From Pseudomonadota bacterium (GTDB taxonomy: Bacteria; Pseudomonadota; Gammaproteobacteria; Burkholderiales; Chitinibacteraceae): 64,000 nt of DNA. Each line of letters begins with the position of its first letter. The first letter of the stretch is position 1. A program made the position numbers and the translations under genes. The stretch spans positions 36,795-100,794 of the forward strand of contig JAPLQI010000045.1 in assembly GCA_026399755.1 (NCBI GenBank), in the 5' to 3' direction. This document shows, one piece after another, positions 54,671 to 63,888 of this stretch. The notes beneath the pieces were generated by a model. It did not search any database and was not told the DNA's origin. It was given only the letters and a program-made list of their open reading frames with translations.

Positions 54671-56836
54671 ATGACCCAAACTGCCTTTGCTTCTCCCCTA
54701 GCCCTTATCGAACAAGCTTGGGAGTACTGGATAGACACCACTCAGCGCTCGACGCTGTTTCTCGATGTGATGCGAGAACGCGGCAATATCTCAATAGAGC
54801 ACGCCAAGAATGGCAAACCACCACTCCTTGCCTTTGAGAGCGAGCTATTAATCGACGGCCGCAGCTTGGCAACACCTTGCAACTATATGCTGCTGCGGGT
54901 CTTACCCCTGCAGGGCATCAAGAGCGACGAGAGCAAACGGCCTTATGTGATTATCGATCCGCGAGCAGGCCATGGAGCGGGTATTGGCGGCTTTAAGGCT
55001 GATTCTCAAGTTGGCGTGGCATTACGCGCAGGCCATCCAGTATATTTTGTTGGCTTTTACCCTGACCCAGTTCCTGGGCAACGCTTGCAAGATGTGATGC
55101 AAGCAGAAGCGCTATTTATTGAAGAAATTATCAAACGCCACCCTCAGAGCAGCGGCAAACCTTGCATTATTGGCAATTGCCAAGCGGGCTGGGCGGTTGC
55201 AGGCCTTGCCGCTTTACGGCCAGAAATCATGGGGCCGATTGTTTTGAATGGCGCGCCCCTTTCTTATTGGGCTGGCTCGGATGAGCAAAACCCGATGCGC
55301 TATGCGGGCGGCGTCAATGGTGGCTCTTGGATGGCCGCACTGACGGCTGATTTGGGCGGCGGGATTTTTGACGGTGCACATTTAGTTAAAAACTTTGAAA
55401 ACTTAAACCCCGCCAATACCTTATGGGGCAAGCCTTATCATCTGTATGCCAACGTCGATACCGAAGCCCCTCGTTATTTAGAATTTGAGCGCTGGTGGGG
55501 CGGGCATTTCCGCATGACGGGTCATGAGATTGAGGCGATTGTAAACCAGCTCTTTATTGGCAATAAATTGGCCAGCGGTGAAATACAAACACCTGATGGT
55601 GGCACGCTCGATTTACATAAAATCACCTCCCCCATTATCATCTTTGCTTCTTGGGGGGATGATATTACGCCACCAGCGCAGGCTTTAAACTGGATTATTG
55701 ACCTCTACGGCCACGAAAGCGCGATTGTGGCCGAAGGGCAAATCATTGTGTATTTGCTTCATAAAGACATTGGCCATCTGGGCATTTTTGTAGGCAGCAA
55801 AGTGGCGCGCAAAGAACACGCCGAGCTTGTGAATGTGATGGAGATGGTGGAGTCCCTGCCTCCGGGGCTTTATGAAATGGTGATTGATGCCAAGGCCGCC
55901 GACTTATCATATTCAGAGCTAGAACACGGTGATTACAGCGTAAGCTTTGAAACGCGCACCATCGAGCAACTCCGCCAAGTTGACCCTGAGACTCGTGAAG
56001 ACGAAGCGATTTTTAGCACAGTGGCACAAGTATCTGAAATCAACGACGCCCTCTATAAAAACACACTGCGCCCTATTTTGCAGGCCGTCATCACCCCAGA
56101 AATGGGCGAATGGTCACGCAAGCTCAATTTAGATACCTTGAAGCGTTACGCTTACTCTGACTTTAACCCCCTCATGGCCAGCGTCAGCCAACAAGCCGAA
56201 CAGGTTCGCCAATATCGCCGGCCCATACCTGCCGACAATATTTTTCTAGGCTTAGAAAAAAAAGCTTCTGAGATGATTACTGACGCGCTCAATACTTATC
56301 GAGACTTACGCAATGCGGCCAGTAGCAGCTATGTTAAAGCGGTATATGGCCCACTAGGACTAGGTGCATTCTTCCCACCAGCAGCACCAATAGAAATAAA
56401 AGTACTCGCAGAGGCCGAGCAACGCTTAGATACACTTAGAGATGAAGCCGAGCCTCAGTTTGAGCAGGGCGGCTTTACCGAAGGGCTGGCGCGGTTATTT
56501 GTGCTGGCCATGCATCACACCGGCAATATTGAACGACGCTCTTTTTTAATTGGCGACAGTATTAAAGCGAGCTTGCCTGAAATCGATCCAACGGCTTGGC
56601 GGCAAGCCCTTGAAGCGCAAACGCTGCTGATTAGCTTAGATGCTGAGCGCTCAGTTGCCACCCTACCTAAACTCTTAAAAAGTCTGGCTGAGCGTAAACG
56701 CGCCGTAGAGATCGTCGCCAAAGTAACCATGCTGGCACCCGAGCTAGAAGACCCAAGCTCCCCGCTCGCCATCAAGGCAAAAGAGCTATTAGGCATAAAA
56801 GCCAGCCGTGCTAAGCCTGCGGCAAAAAATACTTGA
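54671..56836 (+). CDS. DUF3141 protein, PHA-synthase-like alpha/beta hydrolase
   Basis: 721 aa. The first half resembles the catalytic domain of class I/III polyhydroxyalkanoate synthases. It has the lipase-like box GNCQAG with Cys170 in place of serine, an Asp in SWGDDITPP (330/331) and a His in KDIGHLG (His369), so the Cys-Asp-His triad is complete. The C-terminal half (about 400-721) is helical, charged and unlike PhaC; the end is Lys/Ala-rich. It heads an operon with MaoC-PTA, AckA and FabI. I infer an acyl-CoA or acyl-phosphate related role, possibly polymer or acyl transfer. No direct function is known to me. Confidence 0.88.
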   Translation: MTQTAFASPLALIEQAWEYWIDTTQRSTLFLDVMRERGNISIEHAKNGKPPLLAFESELLIDGRSLATPCNYMLLRVLPLQGIKSDESKRPYVIIDPRAGHGAGIGGFKADSQVGVALRAGHPVYFVGFYPDPVPGQRLQDVMQAEALFIEEIIKRHPQSSGKPCIIGNCQAGWAVAGLAALRPEIMGPIVLNGAPLSYWAGSDEQNPMRYAGGVNGGSWMAALTADLGGGIFDGAHLVKNFENLNPANTLWGKPYHLYANVDTEAPRYLEFERWWGGHFRMTGHEIEAIVNQLFIGNKLASGEIQTPDGGTLDLHKITSPIIIFASWGDDITPPAQALNWIIDLYGHESAIVAEGQIIVYLLHKDIGHLGIFVGSKVARKEHAELVNVMEMVESLPPGLYEMVIDAKAADLSYSELEHGDYSVSFETRTIEQLRQVDPETREDEAIFSTVAQVSEINDALYKNTLRPILQAVITPEMGEWSRKLNLDTLKRYAYSDFNPLMASVSQQAEQVRQYRRPIPADNIFLGLEKKASEMITDALNTYRDLRNAASSSYVKAVYGPLGLGAFFPPAAPIEIKVLAEAEQRLDTLRDEAEPQFEQGGFTEGLARLFVLAMHHTGNIERRSFLIGDSIKASLPEIDPTAWRQALEAQTLLISLDAERSVATLPKLLKSLAERKRAVEIVAKVTMLAPELEDPSSPLAIKAKELLGIKASRAKPAAKNT

Positions 56837-56848
56837 GAGGCTAAATAA

Positions 56849-58243
56849 ATGAGCGCCATTACCTTACAAAATCGCTGTTTTGATGAAATAGAAATCGGCG
56901 ATTACGCCAGTGTGCAGCACACCTTATCAATGCGTGATATTCAGCTGTTTGCCACCGTAGCAGGTGATTTCAACCCAACACATCTAGAGGCGGCCTTTGC
57001 CAATCATGCAGGGTTTAGTGGCGCAACTGCCCCGGGGATGTGGCTGGGGGCACAAATATCGGGACTGCTAGGCAGCCAGCTACCGGGGCCAGGCTCTGTT
57101 TATGCGGGGCAAAGTTTACAATTCCATGCTGCAGCTATTTTGGGTGACACGCTGGAAATCAGTATTACCGTGCGTGAGAAATACCCAGAAAGCCACACCA
57201 TCAGTTTTGATTGCCAATGCACCAATCAGCATGCCCAAACGATCATGACCGGCATTGCAAAAGTAGTGGCCCCGACCGAGAAAATCACGCTCGCCCGCCC
57301 TGATGCTGGCCAAATCAGTGTGCAAACCCATAATGCCTTTGAAGTGCTCTTGGAGCGGTGCAATCACATGCCCGCGTTCACAGTGGCAATGGCTCATCCT
57401 TGTGACAAATCATCGCTCAAAGTTGCCATTGATGCCGCCGCACAGGGCTTGATGCTGCCCATCTTAGTCGGACCACGTGCCAAAATTCAGGCGGTGGCTG
57501 AGCAATATGGCCTCAATATTAGCGGCCTACGCATTGAGGATGTGCCGCACAGCCACGCAGCAGCCAGCCGAGCAGTAGAGCTGGTCACCAGCGGTGAAGC
57601 GCACATTCTGATGAAGGGCAGCCTGCATACTGATGAGCTCATGAGCGCGGTAGTGAAAAGCAGCCTGCGCACCGAGCGCCGAATCAGCCATGTTTTTATT
57701 ATGGATGTGCCCACCTACCATAAGACACTATTGGTCACCGATGCTGCGATCAATATCTACCCCGATCTGCTGGCTAAACTCGACATCTGCCAAAATGCCA
57801 TTGATCTAGCCCATATCCTTGGCATAGCCCAACCCAAAGTGGCGATTTTATCTGCCGTTGAAACCATTAATCCTAAAATCCTCTCCACCTTAGAGGCCGC
57901 TAGCCTATGCAAAATGGCCGATAGAGGCCAGATCACTGGCGCGATTCTTGATGGCCCTCTGGCCTTAGATAATGCGATTAGCTATGAATCGGCCCGCATC
58001 AAAAAAATCACCTCCGTGGTAGCGGGTGACGCGGATATTTTGCTCGTCCCCGATTTAGAAGCAGGCAATATCCTCGCCAAGCAACTTACCTTTATGAGTA
58101 ATGCAGATGCAGCAGGCATTGTGTTAGGGGCTCGAGTGCCCATTGTGCTGACCAGCCGTGCCGATAACGACCGAACCAAGCTCGCCTCCTGCGCCATTGC
58201 TTGCTTAATGGTCAATGCCCGCATTACGCCAACACAGGATTAA
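56849..58243 (+). CDS. MaoC-like dehydratase / phosphate acetyl(butyryl)transferase fusion
   Basis: 464-aa bifunctional protein. An N-terminal hot-dog MaoC domain (residues about 10-145, with TVAGDFNPTHLEAAFA carrying the Asp/His active site) belongs to the (R)-specific enoyl-CoA hydratase group. The rest (about 165-460) is a phosphotransacetylase/phosphotransbutyrylase domain (ILMKGSLHTDELMSAV, VFIMDVPTYHKTLLVTDAAI, DGPLALDNAIS, ADILLVPDLEAGNIL). The pair would turn enoyl-CoA into hydroxyacyl-CoA and acyl-CoA into acyl-phosphate for the next enzyme, AckA. It lies 12 bases after the DUF3141 gene and 4 bases before ackA. Confidence 0.92.
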   Translation: MSAITLQNRCFDEIEIGDYASVQHTLSMRDIQLFATVAGDFNPTHLEAAFANHAGFSGATAPGMWLGAQISGLLGSQLPGPGSVYAGQSLQFHAAAILGDTLEISITVREKYPESHTISFDCQCTNQHAQTIMTGIAKVVAPTEKITLARPDAGQISVQTHNAFEVLLERCNHMPAFTVAMAHPCDKSSLKVAIDAAAQGLMLPILVGPRAKIQAVAEQYGLNISGLRIEDVPHSHAAASRAVELVTSGEAHILMKGSLHTDELMSAVVKSSLRTERRISHVFIMDVPTYHKTLLVTDAAINIYPDLLAKLDICQNAIDLAHILGIAQPKVAILSAVETINPKILSTLEAASLCKMADRGQITGAILDGPLALDNAISYESARIKKITSVVAGDADILLVPDLEAGNILAKQLTFMSNADAAGIVLGARVPIVLTSRADNDRTKLASCAIACLMVNARITPTQD

Positions 58244-58247
58244 AGCA

Positions 58248-59429
58248 ATGATCAAGGCCATTCTGGTTCTGAATGCGGGCTCATCCAGCCTGAAGTTTTC
58301 TTTGTTTGAATATGAAGCAGCGAGTGATTTACATCTGATGGCTAAGGGGCAAGTTGAGGGCATAGGCACCGCGCCTCACTTTGTTGCGAAAGATCATCAT
58401 GGTCAAATATTGGCCGATGAGCACTGGCAAGGAGAAGACAAAGATCATGACCATTGTTTGCAAGCCATTGCCGCCCTCTTACGCCAGCAATACCAAGGGC
58501 TCAAACTGCTAGGAGTGGGCCATCGCGTCGTACATGGCGGCGCTCACTATGCGGCCCCTGTACGGCTCACACCCGGCATTATCAACGCTCTCGACGCACT
58601 CACGCCTTTAGCCCCCTTGCATCAGCCACATAATTTAGCGGCCATTCGTGCCGTTGCCAGTGCCCTACCTGATTTACCGCAAATAGCCTGTTTTGATACG
58701 GCATTTCACCGCAGCCAAAACCAAATCAATCAGCTATTTGGGCTGCCCTATAGCTGTTACGAGCGCGGCATTCGCCGCTATGGCTTTCATGGTTTGTCGT
58801 ATGAATACGTCTCCACCACTCTTAAGCAACGAGAGCCAGAGATTGCAGCAGGCAAAGTTGTGATCGCCCACTTAGGCAATGGTGCCAGCATGTGTGCTGT
58901 GCAAAATGGTAAGAGCGTAGCCAGTAGCATGGGCTTTACCGCGCTCGACGGGCTGATGATGGGCACGCGTGCGGGGAGTTTGGATGCCGGTGTGGTTTTG
59001 TATTTACTCCAGCAAGAACAACTCAGTGTTTCGCAAGTTGAAGAGCTGCTTTATAAACGCTCTGGCCTACTCGGGCTATCCGGTATCAGCAGCGATATGC
59101 GGGTGCTCCTTGCCAGCAGCGAGCCACGCGCCGAGCTTGCCGTAGATTATTTTGTACACCGTATCAGTAAGGAGCTAGGCGCACTCGCAGCCAGTATGAA
59201 TGGCCTAGATGCGCTGGTCTTTACTGCAGGTATCGGAGAAAACAGCGCCATAATCCGTCAGCGTGTGTGCGAGCAAGCGCAATGGTTAGGCATCGATTTA
59301 GATATTCACGCCAACGATGCAGGCGAGCAATGCATCAGCATGATCGACAGCCCCACCACCGCATGGTTGATTCCAAGCAATGAGGAACTGATGATTGCTC
59401 GTCATACTCGAACTCAACTCGGTTTGTGA
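58248..59429 (+). CDS. ackA: Acetate/propionate/butyrate kinase
   Basis: 393-aa ASKHA kinase that makes ATP from acyl-phosphate. VLNAGSSSLKFSLF near residues 6-19, HRVVHGG near 95, CFDTAFH near 151, RRYGFHGLSYEYV near 177 and FTAGIGENSAIIR near 325 are family motifs. The start at 58248 lies 4 bases after the previous stop; an in-frame upstream extension overlaps that gene and is rejected. Chain-length preference (acetate or butyrate) cannot be read from the sequence. Confidence 0.95.
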   Translation: MIKAILVLNAGSSSLKFSLFEYEAASDLHLMAKGQVEGIGTAPHFVAKDHHGQILADEHWQGEDKDHDHCLQAIAALLRQQYQGLKLLGVGHRVVHGGAHYAAPVRLTPGIINALDALTPLAPLHQPHNLAAIRAVASALPDLPQIACFDTAFHRSQNQINQLFGLPYSCYERGIRRYGFHGLSYEYVSTTLKQREPEIAAGKVVIAHLGNGASMCAVQNGKSVASSMGFTALDGLMMGTRAGSLDAGVVLYLLQQEQLSVSQVEELLYKRSGLLGLSGISSDMRVLLASSEPRAELAVDYFVHRISKELGALAASMNGLDALVFTAGIGENSAIIRQRVCEQAQWLGIDLDIHANDAGEQCISMIDSPTTAWLIPSNEELMIARHTRTQLGL

Positions 59430-59469
59430 TCACTCCTTCAGCTAAAACCCAACCATTTAAGGACGCAAG

Positions 59470-60258
59470 ATGACCCAACTCAGCATCTCTCCACATGAAA
59501 CATTGGCAGGTAAAAAAGGCATTATTATCGGCATCGCCAACCAGCATTCCATCGCCTATGGCTGCGCTAAAGCGTTCCAGCAAAGAGGGGCCGAGTTAGC
59601 CATCACCTATATAAACGAAAAAGGCCGGCCCTTTGTGGAGCCTCTGGCTACCGAGCTAGAAGCCTCGCTATTTTTACCTATGGATGTGCTGCAAGCGGGG
59701 CAAATGGAAGCCGTATTTGAAGAAGTCCGCAAAAAATGGGGCCGCTTAGATTTTGCCATCCACTCAATTGCCTTTGCGCCCAAAGAAGCCCTGCATGGCC
59801 GTGTAGTCGATGTAACAGAAGAAGACTTCCATACGGCTATGAAAGTCTCCTGCTACTCCTTTATCGAAATGGCCCGTCTTGCTGAGCCGCTCATGGATAA
59901 AGGCGGCACGCTATTTGCCATGAGCTATTACGGCGCAGAAAAAGTAATCAAAAATTACAATATTATGGGGCCGGTAAAAGCCGCGCTAGAATCCGTCTGC
60001 CGCTATACCGCAGCGGAGCTTGGCCCTAAGGGGATACGCGTGCACGCTATCTCGCCCGGCCCACTCAAAACCCGCGCAGCATCAGGCATTGCCGAGTTCG
60101 ATGAATTACTCGATAAAGCCGCCGCCGAAGCACCAGCCCGCTCGCTCGTGAGCATCGAAGATGTAGGCGCTGCCTGCGCAGGTCTTGCCTCAGACAGCGC
60201 CAAGCTGATTACTGGCGGCACTATTTATATTGATGGTGGCTTTCATATCATGGGCTGA
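59470..60258 (+). CDS. fabI: Enoyl-[acyl-carrier-protein] reductase FabI
   Basis: 262-aa short-chain dehydrogenase that completes fatty-acid elongation with NAD(P)H. GIANQHSIAYGCAKAF is the FabI cofactor loop. The catalytic Tyr and Lys lie in SYYGAEKVIKNYNIMGPVKAALE (a Tyr-x6-Tyr-x6-Lys pattern, near residues 155-175). It is the last gene of the DUF3141 operon and may be a second FabI devoted to this pathway rather than the housekeeping enzyme. It is followed by a strong terminator. Confidence 0.94.
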   Translation: MTQLSISPHETLAGKKGIIIGIANQHSIAYGCAKAFQQRGAELAITYINEKGRPFVEPLATELEASLFLPMDVLQAGQMEAVFEEVRKKWGRLDFAIHSIAFAPKEALHGRVVDVTEEDFHTAMKVSCYSFIEMARLAEPLMDKGGTLFAMSYYGAEKVIKNYNIMGPVKAALESVCRYTAAELGPKGIRVHAISPGPLKTRAASGIAEFDELLDKAAAEAPARSLVSIEDVGAACAGLASDSAKLITGGTIYIDGGFHIMG

Positions 60259-60271
60259 TTGATACAAGCCC

Positions 60272-60287
60272 TGTTCCACGTGAAACG
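60272..60287. promoter_or_regulatory. parS-like ParB-binding site
   Basis: TGTTCCACGTGAAACG fits the general chromosomal parS consensus NGTTNCACGTGAAACN at every fixed position. It overlaps the start of the terminator stem after fabI. Its role in segregation is inferred; no ParA or ParB gene is in the window. Confidence 0.65.
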
Positions 60288-60320
60288 GCTTTGCTGCAAT
60301 GACAGCAAAGCCGTTTTTGT
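60283..60320 (+). terminator. Terminator of the DUF3141-fabI operon
   Basis: A 14-bp perfect stem (AAACGGCTTTGCTG / CAGCAAAGCCGTTT) with a 6-base loop runs into TTTTTGTTT. It lies between convergent fabI and the GlpQ-like gene. Confidence 0.93.
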
Positions 60321-60345
60321 TTAGTACAAGAGCACTAGGACGTGA

Positions 60346-61548
60346 TTAGCGGCCCATTTCTTTCAAGTATTCATTACGGGCCGCAACGGCAGTATCCGCA
60401 AAATCACTAAATACGCCATCAATCCCTAGACGGAAAAATGCTTTGTATTCTGCTTTAGGATCATTTTTAAAATCAGCAGGAATACGGCGCATTTCATTGC
60501 GGAAAGTATAAGCATGCACCATCAAGCCTGCTTTATGCGCGTCGCTAATCAAGGTAGAAGGCGCAATGCTTGAGGCATCTGAATAATCAACTTTGCCATC
60601 ACCATTCACATCCATCACCTTACCATCAGCACCGAGCTGGCCTTTCACCGAAATAATATAAGGCTTCCAAGGACCAATACCATCAGCATAGGTTTTGATT
60701 TCAGCAAGGCCAGCGGGAGTCAGCATATCGGTAAAAAACCGCTTATCACCCGAAGTATTCCAATCAAATGGACGATCATAGGGGTAGGCCAGCGTGACCT
60801 TACCCGTTTTTAAATCAACATCGTCGCCATCCACCAGCTGAATCAGCTTGGTCTTTAAGCCCTTTTCTTTCATGTATTTCAAGCTGCTTGGCTCAAAGCT
60901 TTGCACAAAAATCGGTGCCGTCTTGCTGTTCCAGCCTGCTTTATTAATGATATCAATGACCTTGTCTTCCAAAGCCAGCTTTAAATTTCTATGGTAAGTA
61001 GGGTTTTTGGTTTCAGGATAAACCGCGATACTGCGGCTGCTCGTCGATTTGAGCTTGGCCAAATCAATAATCTCTTGAAACGTTGGAATCGCATACAGAC
61101 CATTAAATTGCTGTGGACGTGTTGGATCGGTGGTGATTTTGGCGCGCAGCGTTTTGATCTCGGCCAAAGTAAAATCGCTAGCAAACCAACCATCAAACGC
61201 TTCGCCGTCTACCGTGTCTTTTCTCTTGCGATTTGCAAATTCTGGGCGGCTAGCCACATCAGTACTGCCACTCAGCTCAGGATCATGACGGGAAATCAGC
61301 ACGCCATCTTTAGTCGAGATCAGATCAGGCTCAATCGCATCAGCGCCCATCTCAATGGCTTTCGTATAAGCCTCAAGCGTGTGCTCAGGCAAAACACCTG
61401 AAGCCCCGCGGTGAGCCACAACCAAAGGCTGCTGACCATCCAGCGTTAATAAAGCAGGCTTTGCTGCTTCTGGGGTCACATCATCGCTACCACCACAAGC
61501 ACTTAATGCCAGTGCAATACTACAAGCCAGAATCGAAGGTTTTAACAT
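60346..61548 (-). CDS. Glycerophosphodiester phosphodiesterase lipoprotein (GlpQ-like)
   Basis: 400 aa. A lipoprotein signal with lipobox LSAC (Cys18) places it in the envelope. GDPD motifs are complete: VVAHRGASGVLPEHT (His46, Arg47), AIEPD (Glu73, Asp75) and ISRHDP (His88). It hydrolyses glycerophosphodiesters to glycerol-3-phosphate and an alcohol. Odd: a perfect EF-hand-like calcium loop DVNGDGKVDYSD lies at residues 313-324. It ends 26 bases from the fabI terminator. Confidence 0.92.
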   Translation of the reverse strand: MLKPSILACSIALALSACGGSDDVTPEAAKPALLTLDGQQPLVVAHRGASGVLPEHTLEAYTKAIEMGADAIEPDLISTKDGVLISRHDPELSGSTDVASRPEFANRKRKDTVDGEAFDGWFASDFTLAEIKTLRAKITTDPTRPQQFNGLYAIPTFQEIIDLAKLKSTSSRSIAVYPETKNPTYHRNLKLALEDKVIDIINKAGWNSKTAPIFVQSFEPSSLKYMKEKGLKTKLIQLVDGDDVDLKTGKVTLAYPYDRPFDWNTSGDKRFFTDMLTPAGLAEIKTYADGIGPWKPYIISVKGQLGADGKVMDVNGDGKVDYSDASSIAPSTLISDAHKAGLMVHAYTFRNEMRRIPADFKNDPKAEYKAFFRLGIDGVFSDFADTAVAARNEYLKEMGR

Positions 61549-61763
61549 GATGTATTGATCTGCCTAGGAATAAAGCAGCCATTTTATAAACGATTCATTG
61601 CAGGATTAAGTCATCCGTATGACGTCTAGATGAATCCCGCTATAGGTCCGCAAAAAGTATATGTATTTGAGTGCAAAACAATTTCATGTTTTTTATGCAA
61701 TAAATAAAAGCTAGCATTCATTAAGTCACATTCCAAAACCTATTCTTTATATAAGCAGGTGCT

Positions 61764-62780
61764 ATGGCAGCCAATCTTGTAGGCAATTATGGATCGGATC
61801 AAACAGGCATGATTTGTGGCTATCTATTTTTACCTGGCTTGCCCGGCAAGCAAATAGAATCCGAGCAAATCAAACAATGTCTTGCCGATGCATGTACCGA
61901 AACATCAGAAGAATATCTATGGTTGCATTTTAATCTGAGCAATACCGCTGCAGAAAAATGGCTCAAATCTAATCTCACGCTTTCAGAGCAATTTTTTGAA
62001 GCCTTGCATGAAGGATCTCAATCCACGCGTATTGAATACGCTGATCACAGCTTAATTGGCGTGGTGAATGATGTTTTATTCAATTTTGCTTTTAATGCCT
62101 CCGACACAGCAACACTATGGATGAGTGCCGATCGGCATTTGCTGATTACTGCCCGCAGCAAGCCACTCCGCTCGATAGATAAACTACGCGACCATGTACG
62201 AACAGGCGTATTGTTTCGCTCCCCCGTTGATTTAATGGTCAATCTATTACGTGATCAAGCCGATGTTTTAATGCAAATCGTGAGGGAAGCGGCCATCAAA
62301 GTAGATAAAGAAGAAGATCAACTACTCACCGATCACCCTAAGATCAAATTGGGTGATTTAAGCACGCTACGTCGTGTTTTGGTTCGCCTATGCCGTCTAT
62401 TAGCCCCAGAGCCTGCGGCTCTATTCCGGCTATTAAGCAGGCCTCCCGAGTGGATTAGCCCGCAAGATATACAAGATTTACGCCAGTCTACCGAAGAGTT
62501 TTCAGCAGTTCTAAGCGATATCACGGCCCTCGTTGAGCGCATTAAGCTACTACAAGAAGAAGTCGCAGCGAAGGTCAACGAGCAAACCAATCGCAGTATT
62601 TATATTCTGACCATCGTCACGGTGCTTGCTCTACCCGTCAATATTATTGCGGGCCTAATGGGCATGAATGTAGGCGGTGTTCCCCTTGCCCAACATCCGC
62701 ATGGTTTTTGGATGATCGTTGGGATCATTATTATCTTTTTAATATTTGCCGCAGCGTGGGCATTCCGAAAAAACGATTAA
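61764..62780 (+). CDS. zntB: Zinc transporter ZntB (CorA family)
   Basis: 338-aa inner-membrane cation channel/transporter. The long soluble helical domain (residues about 1-270) precedes two C-terminal helices. The first ends in the CorA-family motif GMN, here in AGLMGMNVGGVPL, where NVGGVP is typical of ZntB rather than CorA. The basic C-terminus AFRKND is also usual. AAGCAGGTG precedes ATG. It likely moves Zn; direction differs between studied members. Confidence 0.92.
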   Translation: MAANLVGNYGSDQTGMICGYLFLPGLPGKQIESEQIKQCLADACTETSEEYLWLHFNLSNTAAEKWLKSNLTLSEQFFEALHEGSQSTRIEYADHSLIGVVNDVLFNFAFNASDTATLWMSADRHLLITARSKPLRSIDKLRDHVRTGVLFRSPVDLMVNLLRDQADVLMQIVREAAIKVDKEEDQLLTDHPKIKLGDLSTLRRVLVRLCRLLAPEPAALFRLLSRPPEWISPQDIQDLRQSTEEFSAVLSDITALVERIKLLQEEVAAKVNEQTNRSIYILTIVTVLALPVNIIAGLMGMNVGGVPLAQHPHGFWMIVGIIIIFLIFAAAWAFRKND

Positions 62781-62800
62781 AAACTTCAGCCCTTAGCGAC

Positions 62801-63547
62801 TTATCGCAGGGTTTTATTTAAACCCGCTAATTTACACCACGCATTTTTCGCATTTTCTAAAAATGGTTTTTTCAGCTTTTTTTCATGCATAAATTGCGCG
62901 ATCAATTCAGCATCATGCAGCTTACCAATCGCGGTTTGCGCTTTTTTAAGTGGCAGCTGTAAATCGTTAATTTTTTGAGGCAACCATTTCGCCGCAAGTA
63001 GCGACAAATAACGCAGGCGTTTAATCGTAAGCCGCCTATCGTGCCATTCTTCTAGCGAAGGGCGCTTAGTTTTATCCGCCTTATCTATTAATTTCACATA
63101 ATCTTTAGCCTGCATTTTGATTCGCCGTTTTAAAAAGCAAGGATCACAATCCTTTATTCTTAAGCGACTTTGCTGCAAAGTAATTTGTGAAAGCACCGCA
63201 AAATCCGGCCCAACTAAAGCAGCATTAATCGAAGCCAAACCTTCACAATGGCTTTTCGCTAATTCCTCCTGCTGTACCACGCTCATTCGCCCAGCTAAAA
63301 GTAATAGCAACACTTCAGCATCACGCACAGGGCTAGTAAATTGAGCTAAAGCCTTCCAAGCAGCAAGAATCCTGCTATCCAAGCGTTTAGAGCGCTTAAG
63401 CACTATCGGCAGTAATGAGCGCAAACTACGCAAGGCCACACGAAAATCATGCAAGGCTTCAGCATCCTGCCCAAGCAGCAAACGCTCACGCCCCGCATTC
63501 AACTTGCTTAATTGCACTGCAATAATTTGTAAAAATTGATTCGCCAT
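62801..63547 (-). CDS. CHAD domain protein
   Basis: 248-aa helical protein. The CHAD signature is seen at EALHDFRVALRSLRSLLPIV near residues 27-46, and again as RRLTIKRLRYLSLLAAKWL near 167-185, with the conserved His and Arg/Lys that bind polyphosphate in studied members. There is no CYTH domain attached. It is convergent with zntB, 20 bases apart. The role in polyphosphate granules or phosphate metabolism is inferred from the family. Confidence 0.9.
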   Translation of the reverse strand: MANQFLQIIAVQLSKLNAGRERLLLGQDAEALHDFRVALRSLRSLLPIVLKRSKRLDSRILAAWKALAQFTSPVRDAEVLLLLLAGRMSVVQQEELAKSHCEGLASINAALVGPDFAVLSQITLQQSRLRIKDCDPCFLKRRIKMQAKDYVKLIDKADKTKRPSLEEWHDRRLTIKRLRYLSLLAAKWLPQKINDLQLPLKKAQTAIGKLHDAELIAQFMHEKKLKKPFLENAKNAWCKLAGLNKTLR

Positions 63548-63810
63548 ACCCCCATCCTTTGCATAAGTACACGTCAGTATTTAGACAGATTACACGACTT
63601 TAATAAGGTAAATCATCCGCAAATCAAAAAGTATCACAACAAATCAAAGCCACTGCGCGCAGGTACAGTTAGTCATATAGATCGGCTTAGCGGCTCGATG
63701 TACGAGTTGATCTCGCGTAGGTTGTGGTTAGCAGTCTGCGTACGAGGTTAATTATCACGTAACCCAACGCGCAAACCACAGGTGGTTCTTGCAACCACTT
63801 TCTTTCGCCC
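63548..63810. other. Intergenic stretch before the rRNA terminator
   Basis: About 260 bases with no gene, RNA or repeat that I can recognise. Confidence 0.5.
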
Positions 63811-63846
63811 AAAGCAAAACCCCCGCCTCTTTCGAGTACGGGGGTT
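63811..63846 (-). terminator. Rho-independent terminator of the rRNA operon
   Basis: On the minus strand AACCCCCG / CGGGGGTT forms an 8-bp stem followed by TTGCTTT. It lies about 40 bases after the 5S rRNA gene. Confidence 0.85.
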
Positions 63847-63888
63847 CTGTTTACATCATGTGCGAATCTTTGATTCGCTCAGTAAGGG

